Positions 36,761 to 46,344 are shown, counted from the first letter of the stretch. The stretch is 64,000 nucleotides of DNA from Gilvimarinus japonicus (GCF_042847215.1 NZ_AP031500.1:3224001-3288000); one strand, 5' to 3'. Notes: generated from the sequence alone by a model not told the origin. Numbers and translations are program-made.

Positions 36761-38620
36761 TTACGGCTGACGAATAATTTCTACGTTGTCGATGAAAAAC
36801 GTCCCGCCCACATCCGCGGCTTTGCCATTGGCGACAAACTCCAAACCCAGCAACAAAACATTGGTGCTGTCATAGCCGGTACCGGTAAAGTCAAAGGCAT
36901 CTTCCGTGACGACAATTTCGATCGTGTTCCAGCTGTCTCCCGATAACGCCCCGATACCGTTCCAGCCCAAACTGCCGTAAACGTAACTTTCATCTTTGGT
37001 AAATACTTTAACGCCCATATTGCCGTCATCGACATAGGATTGCGGTACATACAAATCGAGCCGCACCACCGCTGCCGTCAAATCAAGCGGCTCGGCGCCC
37101 ACCGACCGAGACCACATTAGCTTGTCGGAGCCACTACCCCAGTTAATCTCCAACGCCATGGAACCGTCGCCCATGTCAGTACTGTGGCTAGCCACAACAC
37201 TGTCTTCGGTGATGGTGCCCTCACCATAATCAAACGCCCACAGGTCAAGCGCCTCCGGCAGAGTAAAATCCTGGCTTAACAGTGCATCACTACCACCGGT
37301 TTCCACCAACTCGGCAATGCGCAGGTTATCCAACAAGATATCCCCCGCCACACCGATAGGCTTACCGTTAGACACAAACTCCAAACCGACGCTGGCAATA
37401 TCGGTTAAATCAAAGCCATCGGCCCAATAGCTACCCGGTAGAGGCGAGTCAGTAATGTTGGCAAACTCTAAGGTATTCCAGCCCGGCGACATCGCCGACA
37501 CAGGTGACCAGCCAAAATTACCGTAGCGAAACTGCGAATCTTTGCTATAGAGCTGAAACCCCATATTGCCCTCGGCTATGTAGCTTTCTGGCACGTAGAG
37601 ATCGACGCGCAGGGTTTTACCCACTAAGTTCACCGGTGACGACAAGCCACGCTCGTAACCAAGTTTATCTTCTGAGCCATTTTGCCAATTAAACGCAAAG
37701 CGCATGGCGCCACCATCATTGCCAGCGTCTGCCGCGTAAGATACGTCGTACGTTAAGGCGCCTTGCAAATCAGACTCGTACCACGCGTCCACTTCCAGCG
37801 CGTCGTCAAAGTAGTTAGCTTCGATATCCTGCAAGCTGAACTCACCCGCGACACAATCCTGAATCACCGATGGCGTCACACGAACGTTATCCAGACGAAT
37901 ATCACCGGCCACATTAACCGCCTTACCGTTTGCATCAAACGAAACGCCCACTTGCTGCACTGCGGCGACATCAAACCCATCGTCGGCATAACCTAACGAG
38001 TCGACGGTAATATCCTGGTACGCCAAACGGTTGTAATCATCACCGGTAAAACTCGCCACGCTGTTCCAGCCAAAATCGGCGTAGCGGTCCTCAGTGTCGC
38101 GAACAAACAGCTTTAATCCCATATTGCCGTCAGTAACATAGTCTTGTGGCATATAGACATAGGCACTAATGGACGCACACGTCAGATCAACCTGATCGAT
38201 CTCGGTGTCATCCAGCCCTAACACATCTTGTGCGTAATCGGTGCTTACCGCTAGCTGGTCGGTCGCACTGCTCCACAGCGGCGTTATAATAAGCGCCCCT
38301 TGATCGTCCGGTGACGCAGGGTCAGTACGGCCGTAATCTTGCTCCCACCAAAGCTCGGTTTGTGCCTCACCCTGCCAGTTGCTTGCGGCCCAATACTCGA
38401 GCTGATACGTTTCATCAAAGTTATAATTGAGCTCATTAATCGGATAAGAGAAAGTGCCTAGTGGCAAGCGGTCTGGATCTACCGGGTCCCCCAAGTCGAC
38501 GGCTTGCGTATCGTTGCCACTGCCACAGGCTGTTAGCAAACCACAGCAAGCCAAAGAAACAACCGCTGCGAGCTTATTCACCCGAAGGTCTGTCTTATTT
38601 TTTATTAAAATACCCAACAT
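36761..38620 (-). CDS. Surface lipoprotein of three carbohydrate-binding-like modules
   Basis: A 619-residue lipoprotein: the lipobox LLTACGSG places Cys near residue 32. No catalytic domain is seen. Three tandem modules of roughly 190 residues follow, each with the chain ..LDVYVPQSYV.DGN.G.KLF.KD..Y.Y..FGW.. and ending ..V.GLEF.ANGKP..V.GDI.LDN.R. The same modules occur inside the GH5_8 enzyme upstream. The fold resembles mannan-binding families such as CBM27, but this is a guess by eye. Located between the GH5_8 enzyme and the TonB receptor, it looks like a surface glycan-binding protein feeding the receptor. The start at 38620 has GAGGA. Confidence 0.8.
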   Translation of the reverse strand: MLGILIKNKTDLRVNKLAAVVSLACCGLLTACGSGNDTQAVDLGDPVDPDRLPLGTFSYPINELNYNFDETYQLEYWAASNWQGEAQTELWWEQDYGRTDPASPDDQGALIITPLWSSATDQLAVSTDYAQDVLGLDDTEIDQVDLTCASISAYVYMPQDYVTDGNMGLKLFVRDTEDRYADFGWNSVASFTGDDYNRLAYQDITVDSLGYADDGFDVAAVQQVGVSFDANGKAVNVAGDIRLDNVRVTPSVIQDCVAGEFSLQDIEANYFDDALEVDAWYESDLQGALTYDVSYAADAGNDGGAMRFAFNWQNGSEDKLGYERGLSSPVNLVGKTLRVDLYVPESYIAEGNMGFQLYSKDSQFRYGNFGWSPVSAMSPGWNTLEFANITDSPLPGSYWADGFDLTDIASVGLEFVSNGKPIGVAGDILLDNLRIAELVETGGSDALLSQDFTLPEALDLWAFDYGEGTITEDSVVASHSTDMGDGSMALEINWGSGSDKLMWSRSVGAEPLDLTAAVVRLDLYVPQSYVDDGNMGVKVFTKDESYVYGSLGWNGIGALSGDSWNTIEIVVTEDAFDFTGTGYDSTNVLLLGLEFVANGKAADVGGTFFIDNVEIIRQP

Positions 38621-38677
38621 TTTTTTATCCTCTATTTAACATCAGGACAAAAACCGAGCGATACACGCTCAGTTTTA

Positions 38678-40849
38678 TCATTCAGGGAAGTCAGCTGCAT
38701 TGGCCGTTGCTTTAATACCGTACTGACCATTAACAATTTGCTCACCGCGCTCGGTAAGCTCCACACTGTCTTCCGAGGTAGACATATCAAGGCCGGCCGC
38801 ATCACCGCCGTTACCCTTCCAGGACCAAGCTACCCAACCAAACGGCGCGGCAGATAACTCGGTAGAAAAACCAACCACACCCTCGGCTTTTACCGCAGCC
38901 TCTGTCAGCGAGCCTTCCGCCCAGTCAAACTCCCAATGCTCAGCATTGGCGACAAACGGCTCACTGAACAGCGTGTCGCGCACACCATAGACACCCAATT
39001 CATCAACGGCTAAAGCTCCCGCCACCGCGGCTGGCTTGCCATTGGCTTCAAAGGCGATACCAAGCTTATCTACATCGGACAAGTTAAAACCGTCGGCGGC
39101 GTAACCAATATCGCCCACCGAGATGTTGGCAAACTCCAGTGTGTTCCAAGCATTACCGTTTAACTCCGACGCACTAAAAGAGCCAAAGTCGGCATAGGCC
39201 CACGCCGTATCTTTAACAAATAGTTTGATAATTAAATTGCCGTCATCCACATAACTTTGCGGCACCCACACTTTGGCTCGCATTGTCATACCCGAAATAT
39301 CCATTGCCTCGGCAATGTTCACCCGGCGCCACAAAATTTTATCGGCGTCAGTTTGCCAGTTGACATCAAAAAGCATAGCGCCATCGCTGGCTTGATACTG
39401 ATCGTGGGTGACAACGACGTCGGACTCACCAAGACCTTCGAGATAATCACTCTCCCAATTGTCTAACGCACTGGCGAGCACAAAAGTGTCGGCAACCGCC
39501 GCACCAGAAGCGGCACTTTTTATCGTGTAATTATCAAAATATATGGGGCCCATAACCGTACCGGATTTGTCATTAGCGGCAATCTCCACCCCTATTTTGT
39601 CCACTTGTGTAATGTCAAAATTATCGGCCACAAAAGGCATTGCCGAGCCATCACCTATGTCGGCACTAACGGTATTCCACTGCCCTGGGGTTAACTCGCC
39701 AACCGTCAGCTCTTTAAACGAAGCGTAAGCCCAGTTGGCCGCATCTTTCACAAAAAGCTTAATCAGAGTCTGACCATCATTGACATAATCTTCAGACACA
39801 TAAATATCAACGGATATTTGTTTGTCACTAATGTCCACCGCCTCGGGCAGCACAGCGCGCCAAAGCACCTTGTCGCTTTGCGAATCGGCCCACGGCAAAT
39901 CGAATGCCAGCGCACCGTCACCCTCAGCCAGCTGCATTAACTGCTGATGTGGAACCACGTTAGGAGCCTGAAAGCCTGAGCCACCAAACTCACCCACGAT
40001 GGCGGGTAATCCAGCCGTTTGCAGCGCTTGCATAGCCTGTGATATTTCGTCGCGGGTATCCCAAGTGCTGTGGTAGGCGTGGGCCGAAAATAGAATATTG
40101 TTGGCCGGATCGTGGGCCATTAGCTGCTCGGCACGACCACCCAAAAAGGCGTAGTAATCCTGGCCACATCCGGGCGCATCGATAACCAAAGGAACATTAA
40201 AACCAGCGTCGCGAAAACCGGTAATCAGACTTTCATAAGTTGACACCCAATCGGCATACTCACCAGAATCAGCGGCAAAAATGTTGCTCGGGCCCCACTC
40301 ATTGGCGATATTAATCATCAGGTACGATTGGTACTTTGCCTCGGCCAACACAGGCAACCACTCACTAAACCAGAGGGCATCAACGTCTGCCAACAACACC
40401 GATTCGTCGTTGCTACACGTAATGTCCTCTTCCCACAGCATGGGCATTGCCACCATACCTTGGGCCACAATGGCATCCAGCGCCGCGCGCAGTTGCGCTG
40501 CCGTGGTATCGCGGCGCAACTGAAGACGCACAACATTTGCCTGAGTTTCGCCAATCGGGGCCACAGCGGATAACCGAGCCTCGGGGTTGTCGCCATACTG
40601 CAAGTTAATACCGCGCAACATCAGCGGTTTACCCGTAGCGTCTAATAGCTGTTGGTCGGCAACGGTTAGTACTTGCGCATCGGCAGGCGGCACCGGCGCT
40701 TCAGGGTCAACATCTGGGTCTGGCGTAACCGCTGAAGGGTCGTAAAAACCTTGCTCTGGCGCCGAAAAGCTCTCGCCCTGCTGACCACCGCCACCACAGC
40801 CGGCCAGCATTGCCGCCATTACGGCCACGTATAAAGTGCGTTTTTGCAT
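38678..40849 (-). CDS. GH5_8-like beta-mannanase lipoprotein with binding modules inserted in the barrel
   Basis: A 723-residue lipoprotein (lipobox LAGCGGGG). The catalytic barrel begins near residue 60 (LMLRGINLQYGDNPEARL), has acid/base Glu184 in IANEWGPS and nucleophile Glu287 in IVGEFGGSG, and then breaks after VPHQQLMQLAEG. About 347 residues of binding-module sequence follow, and only then the last barrel strand of GH5 subfamily 8 (FGWVAWSWKGNGG ... LTERGEQIVNGQYGIK). The inserted part is a half module, a full module and the missing other half, as explained in the findings. The start ATG 40849 has GAGG. It is the first gene of the operon with the lipoprotein and receptor; a perfect operator lies at 40953. 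Confidence 0.85.
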   Translation of the reverse strand: MQKRTLYVAVMAAMLAGCGGGGQQGESFSAPEQGFYDPSAVTPDPDVDPEAPVPPADAQVLTVADQQLLDATGKPLMLRGINLQYGDNPEARLSAVAPIGETQANVVRLQLRRDTTAAQLRAALDAIVAQGMVAMPMLWEEDITCSNDESVLLADVDALWFSEWLPVLAEAKYQSYLMINIANEWGPSNIFAADSGEYADWVSTYESLITGFRDAGFNVPLVIDAPGCGQDYYAFLGGRAEQLMAHDPANNILFSAHAYHSTWDTRDEISQAMQALQTAGLPAIVGEFGGSGFQAPNVVPHQQLMQLAEGDGALAFDLPWADSQSDKVLWRAVLPEAVDISDKQISVDIYVSEDYVNDGQTLIKLFVKDAANWAYASFKELTVGELTPGQWNTVSADIGDGSAMPFVADNFDITQVDKIGVEIAANDKSGTVMGPIYFDNYTIKSAASGAAVADTFVLASALDNWESDYLEGLGESDVVVTHDQYQASDGAMLFDVNWQTDADKILWRRVNIAEAMDISGMTMRAKVWVPQSYVDDGNLIIKLFVKDTAWAYADFGSFSASELNGNAWNTLEFANISVGDIGYAADGFNLSDVDKLGIAFEANGKPAAVAGALAVDELGVYGVRDTLFSEPFVANAEHWEFDWAEGSLTEAAVKAEGVVGFSTELSAAPFGWVAWSWKGNGGDAAGLDMSTSEDSVELTERGEQIVNGQYGIKATANAADFPE

Positions 40850-41274
40850 CGCATACCACCTCTTAATCGTTATTATCACAACTCAGAATTTTTATTTTTG
40901 CCCATACGAGCCTAAAAGCAGTGCTGACTCCGCCACTCTCACCAACAAAAAATGTAATCGATTACATCAAATATAAAAACATTTTTACTTAAAAACACCG
41001 GTATTCAGGCTCGATGAGCGTTAAGCAGTGTAAATCAATGTAACCGTTTACACAAAGTACACAAAACTTTATTCATTGACAAGCTCAGCGTTCGGCAAGC
41101 GGAATTTTATTTGTCGAGGGGGGGGGCCGACTTTAAGCAAGGCGCGGCTACCGCACAAAGCCGCATTTTTACGCGCTCTGCTTATGTTGGTCGTGACTCA
41201 GGTAGGTCATAAAATTGGGGCTGGCCAGAAAGTACTTTCTAGCCAGCCCCAATTGCTTCTTTACAAGGAGGGTT
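40850..41274. promoter_or_regulatory. Control region: two LacI-type operators, G-tract, terminator
   Basis: TGTAATCGATTACA (40953-40966) is perfect; TGTAACCGTTTACA (41039-41052) differs at one or two positions. They lie 104 and 190 bp before the GH5_8 gene. A run of nine G is at about 41117-41125. The hydrolase terminator fills 41213-41254. No gene is seen. Confidence 0.75.
41213..41254 (-). terminator. Very long perfect hairpin terminator
   Basis: AATTGGGGCTGGC and GCCAGCCCCAATT flank AGAAAGTACTTTCT, itself a perfect palindrome, so nearly all 42 nt pair. On the minus strand it is followed by TTA after TT. It ends the hydrolase transcript 20 bp after its stop. Confidence 0.85.
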
Positions 41275-42699
41275 CTATTTTTTTCCCAGCTCATAGACTC
41301 CGTGCACAGTACGGTTGACTGTCGGCCCGCGAATATTACTAACCGAAAAAATAAAGGTGGAGGGCCCGGTAGCGCTTATCGCAGATTCCGAGCCGCGCAC
41401 GGTTACCCCTGCAAGGTCCAGCTCACTGTTGTGCGCAACGATGCCGTTACGGCCAATTAACTGGCCATTGGTCATAGTCACGCGAGACTGATTAACCTGC
41501 AGCGCAACGTGTGGCGACAATACATTCACATTGCGCAGCTCCACCTCAGAGTCTGTCACAACAATCGATTCGGCTTGTACATCTTCTAGTACCGCGCCAT
41601 CGCATTCGCGCAAGTCAATGGCGGTAAAAACGCCCGTGTAATATTGATCGCGCTGATTGCGACACACCAAATCGCCGTTTTGCAAGGAGGAGGTAGTCGG
41701 CTCTGAAGCTACTGTGCTGCCGGCAAAAAAATCGAGCAATAGCGGGTTGAACGTATCGGGCTGCGCCATAGGCACATGCCCGGTATTGCGAAGAACCACT
41801 CGCCGAGCTTGAGGTAGTTGCCCCGCCAGCAAAACGCCTGTTCGCGGTGGCGCCACAGGGTCTTGATCGCCCCAAACAATTAAGGCCGGCACACTTACCT
41901 GCGCAAAAGCATGCGTAAAATCTTCACCAATTAAAGCAAGTGCGGCGTTTGCGTTGGGCTGATCGTCTAACAGGGTCGACCAAGCGGTATCGCTAGCGCG
42001 CAATATTTTTATAGGGTCGGGCAGGCTTTCGGCAAAGCTTAGCACTTGGCTGCTCCACTGACGCAACTGATCGCCTGCCATCTCTTTGACAGAGGCGGGC
42101 AACGAATCAATATAAGGTGCGGTGCCGCTGCTGATTGGCAATGCACTGGAGTGTGATAAAAAAGCCGTGCGTTGCAAAACACCAGCAACACTGACCAGCG
42201 CCACGCGGTGCAAGGTATCGGGAAAGCTCGCCGCATAACGTAAGGCAACCGCGCCGCCCATGGAGTGGCCCACTAAATAAATGCGCTCATGCCCGTTTTG
42301 ACTCACTAACCACTGTAGTACGCGCGCATATTGCGTGGGCGAATAACGCCCTTTAGGTTTTTGCGATAACGCAAACCCGGGCAAATCCATCGCCAACACA
42401 TGGTAACGCTGCGCCAGTGCGGGAATAACATTGCGCCAATCGCGATAACCATTTTGCCCTAAACCGTGCACCAGAATGACGGTCTCGGGATTGCCCACTC
42501 CGGCCTCAACTAAATACATACGGCTATTGAACACCGGCTCATAGACAAAACCCGCCTGCGCTATCCCTGTTAGACTAGGGACGACCGGCGGCGCCTCAAT
42601 ACTCTTTTCCGCCAAGCGCTCAAGCACCTGTGCCTGAGCGGTAACGCTTAAACTCAGCGCTATACTGACCAACCAACTGCCTCTACAAATTAACGACAA
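41275..42699 (-). CDS. Alpha/beta hydrolase with C-terminal repeat domain, exported
   Basis: A 474-residue protein. The leader (LICRGSWLVSIALSLSVTAQAQ) directs export. The alpha/beta hydrolase domain covers about 45-310, with VILVHGLGQNG oxyanion loop, nucleophile Ser in VGHSMGGAVA, acid Asp in WGDQDPVAP and His in NTGHVPM. The last ~150 residues (QAESIVVTDSEVELRNVNVL ... ELDLAGVTVRGSESAIS) have short regular turns like a right-handed beta-helix, an odd addition for this family. The start is TTG at 42699 with GGAG 6 nt before it; a longer open frame overlaps the antiporter gene and is not used. It lies 43 bp after that gene. Confidence 0.8.
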   Translation of the reverse strand: MSLICRGSWLVSIALSLSVTAQAQVLERLAEKSIEAPPVVPSLTGIAQAGFVYEPVFNSRMYLVEAGVGNPETVILVHGLGQNGYRDWRNVIPALAQRYHVLAMDLPGFALSQKPKGRYSPTQYARVLQWLVSQNGHERIYLVGHSMGGAVALRYAASFPDTLHRVALVSVAGVLQRTAFLSHSSALPISSGTAPYIDSLPASVKEMAGDQLRQWSSQVLSFAESLPDPIKILRASDTAWSTLLDDQPNANAALALIGEDFTHAFAQVSVPALIVWGDQDPVAPPRTGVLLAGQLPQARRVVLRNTGHVPMAQPDTFNPLLLDFFAGSTVASEPTTSSLQNGDLVCRNQRDQYYTGVFTAIDLRECDGAVLEDVQAESIVVTDSEVELRNVNVLSPHVALQVNQSRVTMTNGQLIGRNGIVAHNSELDLAGVTVRGSESAISATGPSTFIFSVSNIRGPTVNRTVHGVYELGKK

Positions 42700-42742
42700 A
42701 AACTTCTCCAAACTCTTTTGATCGGTGCGCAGTAATAATGTT

Positions 42743-44581
42743 TTAGCGCTTACGTTTATCGTTAAAGGCCACGTCTTCGGCTTGCGTCGTGCCGGCATCG
42801 TCCTGCAGAACCCGGCGTAGCTCATCAAGATTTTTGCGAATGGCGCGGCCGTAGCTTTTATCGTCGCCCCACAGCTTAGCCAGTTTGCGCAATGATTTTT
42901 CATCGTGCTCTTCAAACAATTGCCCCGCTCGCTCGGCCGCCTGCTCTGGCTGCCCCAAAGCCTTGAGCGCATCAACGCCAAGCATCAAGGCCGAGTGAAA
43001 TGTCTCGCGCCGCAGCCCTGCCACATCAGCGGCAATAAGCTGGTAAGCGTGCCGTCGGTCAATGGCCCGCACCAGTATTTTTAAATTGGGAAAGTGCTTT
43101 TGCGCCGTCGTCACAATGCGCATTGCCCGGTCGGGCTCATCGACCGCCACCACCAGTATTGCGGCTTCGTCGCCACCAGCGGCACGCAACAAGTCCGCGC
43201 GCGACGCATCACCATAATACACTTGGTTGCCAAAGCGACGTACCAACTCTACCTGCCCCGGACTATGATCCAAAATCGTCATGCGGTAGCCCTGCGCGCT
43301 AAGCAAACGTCCGACAATCTGCCCAAAGCGGCCGTATCCGGCGATAATTACATGATCGGTAGGCGCAATATCGGCATCCGCCTCCGGCTCAGGTTTATTT
43401 TGTCCGGTTCGGCTAAAAAACACCTCATACGCGACCAGCAGCAGTGGTGAAACCAGCATCGACAGCGCGACTATCACCGTAATAAGTTGTCCAACCTCGT
43501 CACTAAAAACAGTCATCTCACCCGCGGCCGAGACAATTACAAAGGCAAACTCACCGCCTTGCGCTAAGGCCAATGAAAACAACAGACCGCGCTTAACGCC
43601 CATCTTAAAAATAAGCGCCAGAAACATCAGTACGCTCGCTTTAAGTGTAATCAGGCCAACAACGGCCAGCGCGATCACGATGGGCTTATCAAGTAGCACA
43701 TCAAAATTCACACTGGCGCCGACGGTAATAAAAAATAACCCCAACAACAGCCCTTTAAAGGGCTCGATATCGACCTCGATCTCGTGACGATACTCACAGT
43801 CAGCCAGCACCACACCGGCAATAAAAGCTCCGAGCGCAGGCGAAAGCCCCACGGCCTGCATCAATACGGTTATGGCAACGACAATCAATAGCGCAAAGGC
43901 GGTAAAGATTTCACGCGTATCTGTCTCAGCTAATAATCGGAACACGGGTGCGGCCAAAAAGCGCCCGGCCAAAATCACCACTGCAATGGTCGCAATGCTA
44001 ACCAGCACCTGCATCGGCGCCGATAAGCTCGCAATAAAATTGGCATCGGGGGTAACCGCATCAGGACTGCCACTACCGCTGCTAAGTAAAGGCAATAACG
44101 CCAGAATCGGAATAATAGCGATGTCCTGAAACAGCAGTACCGAAAAACTATTGGAGCCGGCAGGGGTTTTTAACAGCCCCCGCTCGGTGAGCGACTGCAA
44201 TACAATGGCTGTCGACGACAACGCTAACGCCAAGCCGATGGCGAGAGCGGACTTCCAGGCGAGATCGCTCACCGCGACGATGATTAAGGTTAACAGGGCC
44301 GCCGTGAGCACAACCTGAAGGCCACCCAAGCCAAGAATCGGTCGGCGCAGTGCCCACAATCGCGCCGGTTGCAGCTCGAGGCCGATCAAAAACAGCATCA
44401 TAATAATGCCGAACTCGGCCACATGCATGACGTCGGTCTGATCACCCACCAAGCTTAGTGCGTAAGGGCCTATAATAACGCCGGCAAATAAATACCCCAG
44501 CACCGAACCAAGCCCCAACCGCTTGGCAATTGGCACCGCGATAATAGCTGCACACAAATAGATCAGCGCATTTTGTAACAT
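42743..44581 (-). CDS. Kef-type monovalent cation:proton antiporter (CPA2 family)
   Basis: A 612-residue inner-membrane protein with 12-13 transmembrane helices over 1-385. It carries the CPA2 hallmark AIGLALALSSTAIVLQSLTERG (Asp-less, Kef-like) and GAFIAGVVLADCEYRHE. A C-terminal RCK/TrkA-N domain starts at about 405 (HVIIAGYGRFGQIVGRLL, the NAD-binding Rossmann motif) and ends with a charged tail. It resembles KefB/KefC glutathione-gated K+ efflux systems. ATG 44581 and TTG 44584 are both near AGGAG; ATG is preferred. No kefF/kefG partner is next to it. Confidence 0.9.
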   Translation of the reverse strand: MLQNALIYLCAAIIAVPIAKRLGLGSVLGYLFAGVIIGPYALSLVGDQTDVMHVAEFGIIMMLFLIGLELQPARLWALRRPILGLGGLQVVLTAALLTLIIVAVSDLAWKSALAIGLALALSSTAIVLQSLTERGLLKTPAGSNSFSVLLFQDIAIIPILALLPLLSSGSGSPDAVTPDANFIASLSAPMQVLVSIATIAVVILAGRFLAAPVFRLLAETDTREIFTAFALLIVVAITVLMQAVGLSPALGAFIAGVVLADCEYRHEIEVDIEPFKGLLLGLFFITVGASVNFDVLLDKPIVIALAVVGLITLKASVLMFLALIFKMGVKRGLLFSLALAQGGEFAFVIVSAAGEMTVFSDEVGQLITVIVALSMLVSPLLLVAYEVFFSRTGQNKPEPEADADIAPTDHVIIAGYGRFGQIVGRLLSAQGYRMTILDHSPGQVELVRRFGNQVYYGDASRADLLRAAGGDEAAILVVAVDEPDRAMRIVTTAQKHFPNLKILVRAIDRRHAYQLIAADVAGLRRETFHSALMLGVDALKALGQPEQAAERAGQLFEEHDEKSLRKLAKLWGDDKSYGRAIRKNLDELRRVLQDDAGTTQAEDVAFNDKRKR

Positions 44582-44745
44582 CAAACCGTCTCCTGGAAAT
44601 TATCCCTCAACGCCACCTCTTGCACACAAACACTGAACCACGACACTACTAGCCGCCGTACAATGCTAAGATAAACGCTTATGCTAATAGCGCATAGTAG
44701 CGCCCACACACGTATTTATATACCAGCAATAGGAGACTCGTCCCC

Positions 44746-46320
44746 ATGATCACCATCGAGTCCGTAAAAGTCACGCCAGTTGCCGCGCCCCCGACGGGAT
44801 TTGGCGGCGATGCCCGCAATATCGCTCAGGGTGGCCCCACGTACGCCAATGTTTATCTACAGCTTGGTACTAACGATGCCCAACTAAGCGGCAGCAGTAT
44901 TATCTTCACCAACGGTCACGGCCTTAAGGAGATGTGCGATTTAACCGAGCAGTTTGCAACACGCTTCTTGCTTGACGCTAATACCCCGGTGCGAATCGAC
45001 ACGTTACACGAGGGCACAAACTTTGGCCGCCTGTGCCAATCGATGCTGCAAGACTCCGATTACGGCTGGCTGGGCGCGGTGGGCATGTCTCGTATGGCCA
45101 TTGGTGCCGTTATTAACGCGCTGTGGGATCTGCTCGCAAAGCAGCAACAAAAGCCCGCATGGCATGTGCTCGCCGAGATGACCCCGGAGCAACTGATTGC
45201 CTGTATCGACTTTGAGCACATCAGCGATGTGCTGGCACCAGCCGAAGCACTCGCCTTGCTCCAAGACGCTCAAACGGGCCTTGCAGAGCGTATCAAGCGG
45301 GTGTATCAACGTGGCTTGCTCGCCTACAACACCGCGGGCTGGAGTGGTATTAGTATCGACGAGCTGCAAACGCAAACCCGGCTGATGATTGATCGCCGAT
45401 GGCCACAAATTAAAATTAAGGTGGGCGCCAGCTTTGCCGAGCGTCGCCTTAAGCTTAACGAGCACGCAAAAGCCCCCAGCCGTACCGAGCTTGACCAGTT
45501 GGCCCGGCAAGCCGCCGACGACGATCTGGTGCGATTGCAAGCAGTGTTTCAAACCATTGCCGCGTATGACCGCCGGCACCACCCACTGCAAATTGCGGTG
45601 GACAGCAACCAAGTGTTTGATACACGCTCTGCCGTCGTGTTTATCGGGCATCTCGCAAAAGAGCTGTACCGTCTCAACCCGGACTATAAAATCGTCTGGT
45701 TTGAAGAGCCCACAACCCCACACAGTGCCATGGCACATTTAGCTATTCAGCATGCTCTGCAATTGGCCTTTACCGATTATGAGCCCAGCTTAAACATACC
45801 ATTATCGACCGGCGAGCAAGGTGCGTCACCAGTGGTTTTTAAAGACCTGTTATTTGCCAACCTTGGACGTTTTGAGCACGAACAGACCTGCGCCATTGAG
45901 GTCATTCAGATGGATTACTCTCGAGTGGCAGGCATCGCTGATAACCTTGCAATTTTATTGCTCGCCCAACAGGCGCGCCGCCAAGGCCGCGATGTGCGGA
46001 TTTGCCCCCACACTGGCGGCATCGGCTTGTGTGAGGGTATGCGCAATGTACAAGCCCTGCAGCACGCGCTGTTTGGCCACACAAACGCTGGCGGTACACC
46101 CGACATTTTAGAGTTTGTCGAAGAGCCCGACCGCAGTGTTCACGAAGGCGTGTTCCGCAACCCCGCCATTGTCGTCGACGGCCACTACCAAATGAACACC
46201 ACCCCAGGGGTCGGGGTCGATTACAGTGATGAAGGCTTAGCCCTCTACCGGCTTCCCGATGGCCAAGCCTGGAGCGCGAACGAAAAATACCGCGAGCTCG
46301 CCAAACGTCTTAGCCGTTAA
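44746..46320 (+). CDS. L-fuconate dehydratase-like enolase-superfamily enzyme
   Basis: A 524-residue enolase-superfamily protein closest to L-fuconate dehydratase, which converts L-fuconate to 2-keto-3-deoxy-L-fuconate. Shared parts are GGPTYANVYLQL, MAIGAVINALWDLLAK, AGWSGIS, KIKVGA (Lys pair), AVDSNQ and WFEEPT (metal ligands), STGEQ, VIQMDYSRVAG and CPHTGGIGLCEGM (catalytic His). It is about 90 residues longer than the usual family length, with an insertion of roughly 30 residues between the Lys pair and the first metal ligand. It is a single gene divergent from the antiporter. FucD activity is likely but the substrate could be another acid sugar. Confidence 0.8.
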   Translation: MITIESVKVTPVAAPPTGFGGDARNIAQGGPTYANVYLQLGTNDAQLSGSSIIFTNGHGLKEMCDLTEQFATRFLLDANTPVRIDTLHEGTNFGRLCQSMLQDSDYGWLGAVGMSRMAIGAVINALWDLLAKQQQKPAWHVLAEMTPEQLIACIDFEHISDVLAPAEALALLQDAQTGLAERIKRVYQRGLLAYNTAGWSGISIDELQTQTRLMIDRRWPQIKIKVGASFAERRLKLNEHAKAPSRTELDQLARQAADDDLVRLQAVFQTIAAYDRRHHPLQIAVDSNQVFDTRSAVVFIGHLAKELYRLNPDYKIVWFEEPTTPHSAMAHLAIQHALQLAFTDYEPSLNIPLSTGEQGASPVVFKDLLFANLGRFEHEQTCAIEVIQMDYSRVAGIADNLAILLLAQQARRQGRDVRICPHTGGIGLCEGMRNVQALQHALFGHTNAGGTPDILEFVEEPDRSVHEGVFRNPAIVVDGHYQMNTTPGVGVDYSDEGLALYRLPDGQAWSANEKYRELAKRLSR

Positions 46321-46344
46321 GCGCGGGCTCTTACCCGCCAGGCA

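Noticed and set aside
41117..41125. Run of nine G as a phase-variation tract
   Set aside because: It lies in noncoding DNA away from promoter elements, and no effect can be supported.
42700..42981. N-terminal extension of the alpha/beta hydrolase into the antiporter gene
   Set aside because: The frame is antiporter coding sequence read out of phase; a leader with TTG start and GGAG site begins at 42699.
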